Source of the DNA: Gammaproteobacteria bacterium | GTDB taxonomy: Bacteria; Pseudomonadota; Gammaproteobacteria; Pseudomonadales; Azotimanducaceae | Direction of reading: 5' to 3' | Length of the DNA stretch: 45,228 nucleotides | Assembly (NCBI GenBank): GCA_009841615.1 | Contig: VXLL01000020.1 | Location: forward strand, 1-45,228 | In this document: positions 9,275-18,200 of the stretch, piece by piece | Numbering within the stretch: position 1 is the first letter of the stretch | Layout: the number at the start of each line of letters is the position of its first letter | Position numbers and translations under genes: made by a program | The notes under the pieces: generated by a model | Told to the model about the DNA's origin: nothing | Seen by the model: the letters and a program-made list of their open reading frames with translations, nothing else | Databases searched by the model: none

Positions 9275-10363
9275 TTAAGTCGTGTTGTCAGTGATAATTT
9301 CCGGATTAGAATTTCCTCTGACAGGCATTAAGATACCCCATGTGTGTTTTCTTGTCGAACCCGGTTGATATTGGTATACGATGACGTTAGGAAAGTTTCT
9401 TTTGTCGTAGAGTGCTCCAAACCGAAAAGTAACGCTGTTTGGGGCCGCAAGGAAGAGATGAATTTTCTCTACACCATTGTTCCCTAAGTGCATGATCGTG
9501 TTAATGAACTGTTCACCTAGAGAACGCTGCTTTTCTTCAGACCAGTGACTATCGAGTGATCCATTTTCTAGAAGTAATGAGACCATAGGAATATTTGCAA
9601 CCTTAGCTTGAACATCCTGATCAAAAATTTCGTAAGAGACGGACACTTTCAAAGCTACTTCGACTACGCTAGGATCAACATTGTCGATACCAGTACAAGT
9701 GAAACGTGCACCGTCGTCTGTTCCTTTTAAATCGCGCCATCTTTTTGTGTGTCTGTCCCAATCCATCAAGGTCACGTCGCACTCGTCATCAATTAGTACG
9801 CCAATCAAGAAGGTAAAGGGTACAGGAGCGAGCGCACCGAATACGAGCTTTAAATCGCGCCGGTCAAGTCCGTTCATCTTTCGCTTCAAGTCAATAGGTA
9901 CTGAAAGGACTCTTTGAAGTGCTGCACTTGGGTCGACGACTTCGCCATCATGTATCCCTTGTCGTATGTCAATCAAGAAAGATTCACGCCTACCGGCAAT
10001 ATTCTTAGGGATTGCTACGTCGAGCGGAGTACCAGCACTATCCCGCAGACCACGAAACTCCACAACAATTACTTTCTTACGACCGAAGAAGAGTAAGCAT
10101 ACTTCTCTGACAACGGCACTCACTAACAGCGCTACACCCAGGAAGAAAAACAAATAAATCAAGACGGTTGGCAGACCGTCAGACCCACTGTCTATGCTTA
10201 TATTTCCTCCATTGAAGATGGGTAATGACACTTTAAAGTGTAGACTACCAAAATAAGTTAGGATGATTAAAGTTAGTCCTGCAACCACGAGCCAAACCGA
10301 GGGAGAACGGATTTTTACAAGGCATCCCCTAACTGTTGTCAACAATCGTGTGAGTCTTTCCAC
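9275..10363 (-). CDS. cap14: CBASS effector with two membrane helices and a SAVED domain (Cap14-like)
   Basis: A 362-residue effector. Two hydrophobic helices (about residues 22-42 and 66-86) precede a soluble region ending in a SAVED domain. The hallmark is HLFLAAPNSVTFRFGAL near residue 302, followed by NVIVYQYQPG. SAVED domains bind the cyclic oligonucleotide made by the CD-NTase. In the Cap14 architecture ligand binding is thought to drive membrane disruption and cell death. GTG is the start, because an in-frame TGA lies two codons upstream. It is the third gene of the CBASS operon, 136 bases after the E2 gene. A 34-codon frame lies in the same frame in that gap. Confidence 0.88.
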   Translation of the reverse strand: MERLTRLLTTVRGCLVKIRSPSVWLVVAGLTLIILTYFGSLHFKVSLPIFNGGNISIDSGSDGLPTVLIYLFFFLGVALLVSAVVREVCLLFFGRKKVIVVEFRGLRDSAGTPLDVAIPKNIAGRRESFLIDIRQGIHDGEVVDPSAALQRVLSVPIDLKRKMNGLDRRDLKLVFGALAPVPFTFLIGVLIDDECDVTLMDWDRHTKRWRDLKGTDDGARFTCTGIDNVDPSVVEVALKVSVSYEIFDQDVQAKVANIPMVSLLLENGSLDSHWSEEKQRSLGEQFINTIMHLGNNGVEKIHLFLAAPNSVTFRFGALYDKRNFPNVIVYQYQPGSTRKHTWGILMPVRGNSNPEIITDNTT

Positions 10364-10369
10364 ATTGAG

Positions 10370-10474
10370 TCAGCTTGTAAGTTCGTTGTCGGTGACAAGT
10401 GTCAAATATTGCCCTGCGATGAGTGGATTTAATTTATTCCAGTCCAACTTCGAGTTTTCTACGTTTCCGATCAT
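10370..10474 (-). CDS. Possible 34-residue peptide in frame with the SAVED gene
   Basis: An ATG-started frame of 34 codons (beginning MIGNVENSKLDWNKL) ends with TGA and is followed after two codons by the GTG of the SAVED effector, in the same frame. Its composition looks protein-like. It could be a leader peptide coupling translation, an N-terminal extension interrupted by a stop, or chance. No clear ribosome site is visible. Confidence 0.25.
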   Translation of the reverse strand: MIGNVENSKLDWNKLNPLIAGQYLTLVTDNELTS

Positions 10475-10499
10475 TGGTCGGCGATTGCTATGATCGAAA

Positions 10500-11228
10500 T
10501 TAACTCTTTTTTCTACTTTGAATTATCCGAATGATCTGATTGGTTAGCTTAGCAGAGAATCGAGGTTTTCCCGCTTTCACGCTAGCTTTAAACATATTTA
10601 TCACATGATAAACTTCTACGTTTAATGTATATTCGGTGTGGTGTTGTTTCAAAGCAAACAACTTTGGACCATGACAGTTCTTTAATCGTTTCTCGCTACC
10701 GCAGGGACATTCATGGTACTCGCAATAGCCAAATTCGTATAGGTAACAGACGAACGCTATTGCACGCTCCTCATCCCGCAAATTTAACTGTTCCATGTAG
10801 TATTCAACAATGCCGTCACCGTTGTGATCATGTTCTCCAAAAGGGTGTTTCCCGTATTGTTTCCAATGACAAAAACCATAAAAATATGGAACTAAAAGCC
10901 TATTGACGAATCCCAATAAGCACGGCTGTAGCGAAAATATTCTGTTCATTTCAACGGGTATTCCCAAACAGAGATTACCATTAGTGAAAATATGATCGTA
11001 ATCCTGGCTTATTCTCCCTTCCGTTTCCCGCACTTTAGGTAATTCTCTCGGATATGTTTTCGGAATGGAAATCGAAATCTGAAAGCTATCTGTTATTGAA
11101 TCAAAACCATCTGGTTTAGCTTTAAACGTCAGAGTGCCTGATAGAACTGTGGCATTCTCGTTTTCTTCGTAATGCTCCAGTCCTCTATGCGTTGCCTTTA
11201 GTTCGGCGATTTCGGACAGCAAATTCAA
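10500..11228 (-). CDS. E2-like conjugating protein with SEC-C zinc motif (short type II CBASS)
   Basis: A 242-residue protein. The N-terminal 150 residues have the ubiquitin-conjugating E2 pattern seen in short type II CBASS: IPKTYPRELPKV, then NGNLCLG with the putative catalytic Cys near residue 86, then a conserved YGKHPFGEHDH block. A C-terminal SEC-C motif (CPCGSEKRLKNCHG, about residues 175-188) should bind zinc. In short type II CBASS a lone E2, without E1 or JAB protease, is reported to link covalently to the CD-NTase and tune its activity. The ATG overlaps the stop of the CD-NTase gene (ATGA), indicating translational coupling. No separate E1 or JAB gene is nearby. Confidence 0.85.
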   Translation of the reverse strand: MNLLSEIAELKATHRGLEHYEENENATVLSGTLTFKAKPDGFDSITDSFQISISIPKTYPRELPKVRETEGRISQDYDHIFTNGNLCLGIPVEMNRIFSLQPCLLGFVNRLLVPYFYGFCHWKQYGKHPFGEHDHNGDGIVEYYMEQLNLRDEERAIAFVCYLYEFGYCEYHECPCGSEKRLKNCHGPKLFALKQHHTEYTLNVEVYHVINMFKASVKAGKPRFSAKLTNQIIRIIQSRKKS

Positions 11229-12457
11229 TTTGAACTTCGTAACGTCCTTGGTGGGTACAACTCACCCCACGGTTTAGTAGGCGATGAAATGGATACTTCG
11301 GGTACTGAAGAGGAATCGACAAGCTCGGGTACGATGAGTGCAAGGTGCGGAGTCACTGCTGCAGTTCCGAGAACTGACTTAAGACGATTATGTACTGTTG
11401 CCAAAGGAACAGTACTTACGACATCGATCAAATCTCTTTTTAACGATTCCACCCAGGAGAAAAACGCCCTAGCGCGTGCATGTCCATCTTCATGCCATCG
11501 ATCCGCAAAGTTCTCATCAGCATTTACTGGGTTGCCAATATACCATCTACCATCAGGTGTTCTCGTTATTAAGTCGGACGATAGGTGAGCCCATACGGTT
11601 GGTCGATTTTCCACAAGTTCTGAGTGGGCATGTAGTCTTGAAACGATTTTCGTAAGTGCATTTGCAATGTCTGATTCGTTTTCGTACAGTAGTGCGGCTA
11701 ATGTCGAAATGACAATTGAAATCGGCGCAAACTTTTCGTTCAAACCATCACTGAAGTGCATGTCTCGATGCCGCTTTATAATCTGAATTGATCTTTGAAG
11801 TGGTGTGCGAACTAGCTCATCCGGGACACGATCAATCGACGCATAGATGGTGGGTTCGCGAGATTGAATGTATTGCTTTTGAAGTACCGAGACTTGATCA
11901 AATGCTACTTGGTTTTTAGAGTCGAACCATTTGCCATACCCTTTTGGGTCACTCGAAGACCATTCGTAAGACATCGACTGTTTGTTGGTGATAGCAATGG
12001 ATGTACCTGGATCGTAAAGATGCTCGGGAATTGCTGGAAGAACATCGATATGAAAGCCGATCTCGTCTTCTTCAGAATACACTAACGTCCAACATCTTTT
12101 ACCCTCGATGTCTAGCAACTCTCCATATCGCTTGTGTTCTTTTATTCGCTCGCCAATCAAAGTTTTCACTTCTCGTGGTTGCGTTTGATGTTTTAAAATT
12201 TGTAACTCACAAACTAAGTCTATGTCATAATCTGCTTCAATCCCCTTTCGAATTGGTCGTACCACGGTACCTAGACGAAATGAACCTTGGGGGTATATAC
12301 TTGGTAGGGCTACGGTGCCCGGATACGGGGCGATTTCTAGCCAACGACCTAGTTCTTCGTAACGATCTACTGCTTGTTTATATTTGTTTGGTGGTATGTC
12401 AATCTCTTGGCTGAACCGTTCTAGGAAGAGTGAGTATTTTTTCTTATCAATTGTCAT
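11225..12457 (-). CDS. CBASS cyclic oligonucleotide synthase (CD-NTase)
   Basis: A 410-residue cGAS/DncV-like nucleotidyltransferase. The active-site helix motif is QGSFRLGTVVRP (Gly-Ser near residue 58). The metal-binding Asp pair is in EADYDIDLV (about residues 74-82) and the third Asp in FHIDVLPA (near 137). All catalytic residues are therefore present. On phage infection such enzymes make cyclic di- or trinucleotides that activate the partner effector. The C-terminus ends PPRTLRSSN, which could be the flexible tail used for E2 conjugation. It is the first gene of the operon; the E2 start overlaps its stop by 4 bases. I cannot assign the CD-NTase clade by eye. Confidence 0.93.
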   Translation of the reverse strand: MTIDKKKYSLFLERFSQEIDIPPNKYKQAVDRYEELGRWLEIAPYPGTVALPSIYPQGSFRLGTVVRPIRKGIEADYDIDLVCELQILKHQTQPREVKTLIGERIKEHKRYGELLDIEGKRCWTLVYSEEDEIGFHIDVLPAIPEHLYDPGTSIAITNKQSMSYEWSSSDPKGYGKWFDSKNQVAFDQVSVLQKQYIQSREPTIYASIDRVPDELVRTPLQRSIQIIKRHRDMHFSDGLNEKFAPISIVISTLAALLYENESDIANALTKIVSRLHAHSELVENRPTVWAHLSSDLITRTPDGRWYIGNPVNADENFADRWHEDGHARARAFFSWVESLKRDLIDVVSTVPLATVHNRLKSVLGTAAVTPHLALIVPELVDSSSVPEVSISSPTKPWGELYPPRTLRSSN

Positions 12458-12467
12458 AGTATCTCAA

Positions 12468-12498
12468 ATTATAAGTATGCGTGCTTGGGTTTATACCC
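12468..12498 (-). promoter_or_regulatory. Candidate CBASS operon promoter
   Basis: A perfect TATAAT lies at 12473-12468 on the minus strand, only ten bases before the CD-NTase ATG. A transcript would therefore have little or no leader, consistent with the absence of a ribosome site. A GGGT-ATAA-ACCC inverted repeat (12487-12498) lies where the -35 would be. Confidence 0.4.
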
Positions 12499-12540
12499 TG
12501 TTTCGTCAATGATAACATTTCGTAGCCTTTAATCAATAAT

Positions 12541-12749
12541 AACTCTCTCAGAGTTTGTCAATTTCACCCGTCTCCAGTTGGAATTCAACAAAGTTCGAGA
12601 CTCGAACTAATGTACCCAAAAACTGAAGACACACCGTTCTGAGTTTGCTTCAAGTTGATGCACAATCTTTGTTAGGATCTACCCTAAACAATTTTTTTAA
12701 GCAAATCTGAGTTGGTATGCTATCGGAGACTGATATTCCACCGTGGAAT
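12541..12749. repeat. Cluster of short inverted repeats upstream of CBASS
   Basis: The 454-base gap between the CBASS operon and the decayed nuclease gene has no protein-like frame but contains three perfect dyads. They are AACTCT-CTC-AGAGTT (12541-12555), AGTTCGAG-A-CTCGAACT (12592-12608) and ATTCCAC-C-GTGGAAT (12735-12749). They may be protein-binding sites; they share no sequence. Confidence 0.4.
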
Positions 12750-12911
12750 TCACTCCGGATGGATTGCTATTTCCTCCAAAATTACATGCTCTCTTTTTTA
12801 CAGGCTAAACCCAAGTCGCTAAGCTGCGTTATTCACCAAGCACGCAAATCTCTGATCAAAAGCAATGTCATGATTTGATCGGCCGTCATCTTCTTTACTG
12901 CCAGAACTCAG

Positions 12912-13929
12912 TCAGTCTTTTGTCAAAATAGTTGCCTTCATCATCTGGCTCCTCAAGTCGTGCTTCATTGAGGTGATCCTTATTCGTTTCTTTAATCGTT
13001 CTTGTTCCTTTTTTGGAATCCAATATCCTTTACATGTTGTGTCACGGTAGTATAGCACCAGATTCCTACCATTGTCAGCGGTAAGAAACGCACCCGAGAC
13101 GATCCTATATATGCCATTGAATTTGACGTTTGAGGAATCTCCACCGTACGGAATAGTGAAGTCGAGATATACATTGCCTTTTTCGAAGTTCCACGTTGAA
13201 GCAGGGGGGGGGGCAGTCATAGAACCATCGACGATCATACTTTTCACTTTCCATGAAATGCTCTTTAGATTGCTTTTCAAAGGCTTTTCGTGTTCTATCT
13301 GGAGTCTCTGCCCTGTCTTCTTGCCATGCTATTACGTGAATGTTGTCGAGTTCGTGAGAATATAGGTCTGCTTTAATTTTTTTGAGTAAAGATGTGCTGT
13401 ATGCTCGCTGACGATAGCGAGAGTTCGTTCGTTCATTCATTCCAATAATCTTGAGCTTGATTAATTTCGTCTTGTTCGATAACACTTGATTTTCTCTCCC
13501 ATAGATCTTCGAACCAATGACGAACGGTTGTTGCGAGTTTGCTATTTCTTGCCCCTATAGCAGCTTCGATGTTGTTTTTATCTGACTTCTTACTGTCAAA
13601 ACTAATCCATTTAAAGAAGCGCTTGCAGAACCTACTAAGACATCGCTACCACATACCAATACTTTGGCATGAAAATGATCTAGTGTCTTGACTTCTACTC
13701 CAGATTTGATTAACTGTTGAATTGGTGCAGGATTGCATGCCCCGCTCCATAGATCACAAATGACTTGCACAGAAGTAGGATCAACATCAATTCGTTGACG
13801 TAGTCCCGTTTCTACCAAAGCATCCTTTCCCCAATAAGACACTGCTATTTAAAGCTTTTGTTTTTTCGCACAGAGCTTTTGAATCTGTGTGAGAATGTCT
13901 TTATGGTCTGCGTCAGATTGAAATTGCAT
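12912..13929 (-). pseudogene. Decayed phospholipase D-like (HKD) nuclease gene
   Basis: Reading down the minus strand from ATG at 13929, one ancestral protein of about 335 residues can be traced through several lesions. An in-frame TAA precedes IAVSYWGKD (near 13850). The HKD motif follows (HFHAKVLVCGSDVLVGSAS, about 13625-13685). A frameshift near 13580 moves to a frame reading NIEAAIGARNSKLATTVRHW. A second frameshift near 13435, in a TGAATGAACGAACGAAC run, continues as NERTNSRYRQRAY. A third at a run of ten C continues as STWNFEKGNVYLDF to the stop at 12912. Intact relatives are defence-associated PLD-family nucleases. Four lesions argue for a dead gene. Confidence 0.75.
13204..13213 (+). 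repeat. Ten-base G homopolymer (C10 on the coding strand)
   Basis: A run of ten G sits exactly at the third frameshift of the decayed PLD-like gene. Nine bases would restore the frame. Such tracts slip easily, so the lesion could be replication slippage, phase variation or a sequencing error. Confidence 0.8.
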
Positions 13930-14009
13930 TTTTGTGTCTTTTTTGAGTCAAATGTCTCGGAAATATCTTGAGGTTCATCGATTTATGTAGAGACACGAAA
14001 GCATGACTC

Positions 14010-14999
14010 TTAATCGATCTCATCATTTTCTGTATATTCAAGGTCGTCTAGAACATTCTTGAAATTTGCTCTGAACGATACTAATTTTTCTTCCATCCAG
14101 CTACGGACGTCCTCAAGTATCGAATCTTCGTCATCAATGGTTCCATCTTTGTAAGAAATGAAGATACGAGAATATCGATTGTTATCCAAATTTTCCCAGT
14201 TCAGCGTTTCTTCGAAGGGTCTTTGGATCTCTTCCTTACGACGATGTAAGTGTTCGAATATAGAATCATTTCGGCTCTTTGACCCACTATCAATGTTCAG
14301 TTCTATGCGCGGGGTTCCCTGCTTATCAAATGCTGCTTTGTACCTGAACGTCTTTCCGAAACCACTGGGAAAGGTACATTGAAAGGTAGGTTGCGACGTA
14401 CGAGTTTTGCAAAAGTTTATCTCTCTAAGTCCGTCTAAGAGTTTTTGAAAGAAAGCTTCATACTTTCTGTCTTTGGTGGAAATTTTTCGGCCTAGGAGAT
14501 TTCTTTTTGACTCTCGCTGCCATGCGTTTGGTGTCACGATTAAGTTAAAACGCGGAGCAGGACGGGAATTCCCAATCTTCCACAATTCGATTTGGATTCC
14601 GAAAAACTCAGTGCTATCATCCGAACGGCGGTTCAACCAATCGAGAGCTTGCCTGTGTTCCTCTTTAAATTGTTCAGTAATCCACACGATAATGCCGGCT
14701 TCATACCCAGCTGCATAGGTGATTAATTTTCCCAAGTGATCGTGGTCTGTTTGCTCAAACTGATTTTCGATGATTACTACTCGACCAGTTTGGCCAGATT
14801 CTACAACTCGTACTAGTATGTCTAACGCGAACGATCCCACAGGAGCTTCCATTGCTTCGACTTCGAGCTCCATCCTTAGAGCCTCTCCGAGTTTAGAGAT
14901 ATTCTCTACGAGCCAAGGGGTGAAATTCTTTGCTTCGTTTTTCCAAACATTTCTAAGATCGACTTTTTCGATCAATCCTAATTCCTGATTAATTGACAT
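14010..14999 (-). CDS. DUF4268-family protein with PD-(D/E)XK-like nuclease core
   Basis: A 329-residue protein. The N-terminal half has a restriction-endonuclease-like core: FALDILVRV (Asp 60), then VVIIENQFEQTDHDHLGKL, where E78 and Q80 take the E-x-K/Q positions. It is related to NucS/DUF91-type nucleases. The C-terminal half matches DUF4268 in pattern (RIELNID, RRKEEIQRPFEETLNWE, RIFISYKDGTI). Such proteins are common in defence islands; the biochemical role is unproven. The ATG has GGAGGAG ten bases upstream. It lies 156 bases after the type ISP gene on the same strand and is probably cotranscribed with it. Confidence 0.82.
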   Translation of the reverse strand: MSINQELGLIEKVDLRNVWKNEAKNFTPWLVENISKLGEALRMELEVEAMEAPVGSFALDILVRVVESGQTGRVVIIENQFEQTDHDHLGKLITYAAGYEAGIIVWITEQFKEEHRQALDWLNRRSDDSTEFFGIQIELWKIGNSRPAPRFNLIVTPNAWQRESKRNLLGRKISTKDRKYEAFFQKLLDGLREINFCKTRTSQPTFQCTFPSGFGKTFRYKAAFDKQGTPRIELNIDSGSKSRNDSIFEHLHRRKEEIQRPFEETLNWENLDNNRYSRIFISYKDGTIDDEDSILEDVRSWMEEKLVSFRANFKNVLDDLEYTENDEID

Positions 15000-15003
15000 T
15001 AGA

Positions 15004-15225
15004 TTAAATCTCCTCCAGCTCCAGCTTCACTTTCACGGGTAGTTTGTTTTGGGGTATGCGGTAGAACGATGTGCTGCAGGATCTCACCGTTCGTATGCCT
15101 CCGGATATTGATGGACCGGGCTTGAGTTCACTCACTGGGGAGTATAGAAGCGTGTTATCCGCCCATTTTTTTGTGAATGCGTAAAGGAGGCATCGAGTTC
15201 TGTATCTCTCGTGTTTTAATTCCAA
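15004..15225 (-). CDS. Possible 73-residue protein between the ISP and DUF4268 genes
   Basis: This frame overlaps the last 70 bases of the ISP gene and stops five bases before the DUF4268 start. Its second half (about GGIRTVRSCSTSFYRIPQNK, then LPVKVKLELEEI) has protein-like composition. It could be a real C-terminal fragment of a lost gene or a small operon member. No family is recognised and the start is uncertain. Confidence 0.35.
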   Translation of the reverse strand: MELKHERYRTRCLLYAFTKKWADNTLLYSPVSELKPGPSISGGIRTVRSCSTSFYRIPQNKLPVKVKLELEEI

Positions 15226-18200
15226 TGGTGATTGCCTTTTTGAGAAGCTTCAGAGGATAGGCTGGATCATTCATTGTCTCGTTTGCAAAGTCATTGGGAT
15301 CGTTCACAATGCCGCTTTCTTTATGCGTTGAGATTCGTTGCCGGTCCATGACCCACTCGACTAGATTTTTTCCATTGACTTTGTACTCATATGCTTGTTC
15401 GGGAATTCCCGATATTTCAAGATAGGAGTTATATTGAATGGTCGATCTATCATCTTTGTTTTGGAACGTCATTCGCTCCACATGAAATTTTGTTTTGGGA
15501 GGCATGAGCTCAGGTTTTTGGTCGATCCAAGTTTCCACAACTGAGTATTCATCGACGTCGTCGTAGTTTAAGTGCAGGTCAGCTAGCTGACAGCCAATGT
15601 TCGCAAATGACATAAAGTCTTCAGCGGTTGAAACAATAGGGATCCTCGGAATATCTTTTTTAAGGTTATTAACGTAACGTTCATGATATTCGGTACATTG
15701 TAGAATCCCATATACGTAGTAGAACAGAGTATTGATGTCGATGGAAAGGTTTGGTAAATAAGACTGTAACATTGCAATACTCATTTGATTTAGTCCGCTA
15801 TTCGAGGTCATAGCGGAAAAATTGTCGGTTTCTGGTATAGACTTTGGATACGCGTTGCATGCCGGTGCCATAAGTTGCAAATCCATTGGAACGGAAACTA
15901 TCCATGCACTAGGATTGCGATTACCTGGACCGGTCGTACATATTGTCTCAATTCTCGTATCCGATGTGGTATAGATTTTTGGTGTGTGAGACGCGCTCCA
16001 AAGCCAATCGCGATCAAAATAACACCAGACTTTGTTAAGCGGTCGATATTCAGCCAAAGAGAATCTTGACTCTTGTACAGTTCGTGGTACTCTATTTTCG
16101 AGTCCTTTCAATACCTTTGTTGACCAAGAAATCTTGGTCTTATCGAAGGACACAAAATCTTTCGGTGATTTGTGTGTACCGCTTCGTGTGTATCTCTCCA
16201 ATTCGCTATTGAAATAATCGACCATAGTTTGCACGTTGCGGGTCAGTCCTGTTCTGCTGAAGTTGTAAATCCACACATCTCGCTGAGTAACAATTCCAAA
16301 GGTGGAACGAGAGAAAATCGGTGGTGTCGCTGCTGTAGATGAAGCTTTCTTCACATGCAACGGAATGAACTGATCGAATTTCAAATTCCGAATTTCAATC
16401 CAATCGTGTTTCGTATTGGGTTTGATTTCTTGCAGCGGAGTGTTGTGTATATTTTCAAATTCCTTAAGTCTTTGGAGTTTTTGATCCCGAGTTAAATAGT
16501 CGCCAACGTCGTGGTAATGAATTTGAGCGGGTGGTGCGGTAAATGTGTCTTTAACGAGAAACGTAATCGTGATAGCTGAACGACTCGCTTCATCAAATAC
16601 GTTTCCGGCTTCTTTCCGTCTCAGTTCCCCCTGAGTGCGCGCATTACCCCGGAGGTTAACGACGTAGACATAAGCAAATTCCGTCTCAAAACACGCGCGG
16701 ATTCCGGTAGCCGAAATACCGTTGAGCCAACCAGCTCCAGTGACGAAACCTATAACACCCCGTTCTCCAATACGATCCGACGCCCATCGGAAGGCTCGAA
16801 CATAGCTGTCGTAAAGACTTGCTTTGAGTGTTTTTCCTATAAATTCCTGAGCATAGGTATTTCGTAGTCTCGCGTCGAGAGTAGGATAGCGTACGTTTGC
16901 AGCTTGATCACTCTCTGATTTCTGTCCCTTGGAATAAGGAGGATTGCCAAGTACAACTGTCAATGGTAATTCTTGCTGAAATTCAATTCTCTCGTGATTG
17001 AAGGGAAAGATACCGTTGAGCTGATTCTCTTGTTCCGAACTTTGAAAAGTATCTTGAAAAACAATCCTGTTATATGGCTCATAGTCCCCGTTCTCTTCGA
17101 CTCGAACATCGTGGTAAACGGCTTCGATATTGATCCCGGCGACGTAGTAAGCGAGCAATACGATCTCATTTGCATGAATTTCCTTTTCATATTTCCTTCG
17201 TAAGTCTTCTGGCCGAATGATTCCAGACTGAAGCAAACGAGTAATGAAAGTACCAGTTCCAACAAAGGGATCAATGATGTGCACCTCCTCGTCGGTCATG
17301 CTTGTTTGAAAGTGCTTATTCAGAAGATGTTCAATCGAATGAATCATGTAGTCGACGATTTCGACGGGTGTAAATGCAATTCCTAACATATCTGTAGTAC
17401 GACGGAAAGCCTTCCGGAAGAACTTGTCGTATAGTTCTTTCACTAGCTGTTGCTTCGCGCCCGCAGTTTTCGTACCTTTGATGCGCCACTTCACTTCGTC
17501 ATAGAAACTCTGAAGGGATTCAGTTTCTTTATCGAGATTGCGTTTATCCAAATCGTTGAGCACTTTTTCCATCGCGATAGAGACCGAATTTTGTTTGATA
17601 AACTCGTGTCCTTCAAAGAGTGCGTTGAACACCGGTCGTGTGATAATGTGTTGTGCTAACAGTTCGATCGCTTGTTCTTGAGTGACCGAAGGATTTAGGT
17701 CATCTTGTAGTTCGGCAAGAAAGTCATGGAAAACAGCTTGACTGTGTTCATCAGTTTCTAATGCCGTACGAATCCTCGTGATTTGAGTTTGGGCAATTTT
17801 TCCTACGTCATGCGCCCAATCTGCCCAATAGGACATGCGCCCAACTTTGCGAACGATTTGTGCAAAGACCGCTGAAGAGAATTCTTGTACCATGGCATCA
17901 TGCAAGTCAAACAAATCTTGTTCAACGGCGTCGTTCTTTTTCTGTCGCTCGGAACCGGTTCCACCTCCAGTTCCGGTCTGCTGACGTAGCAAACCGCTCG
18001 CTGTTTCAGGCAAACCAATAAAGATTCGACCCGAATCTTCCCCCTCTAGTTGTAACCGGTTAATTTCGGCTTCTAATCTCTCATCGTGCGATCGCAATGC
18101 GTTCAATATTTGCCAGACGGTGTCGTAAGTTTTGTTATCCTTTAAAGACTCCACCGGATTCTTACCAGCAGGAATTGCAACTGGAAGTACTACGTACCCG

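Noticed and set aside
13840..13855. In-frame TAA at likely Lys positions in both the PLD-like and TlpA-like genes, hinting at stop-codon recoding
   Set aside because: Many intact genes here end with TAA, and both affected genes also carry frameshifts. Ordinary decay explains it.
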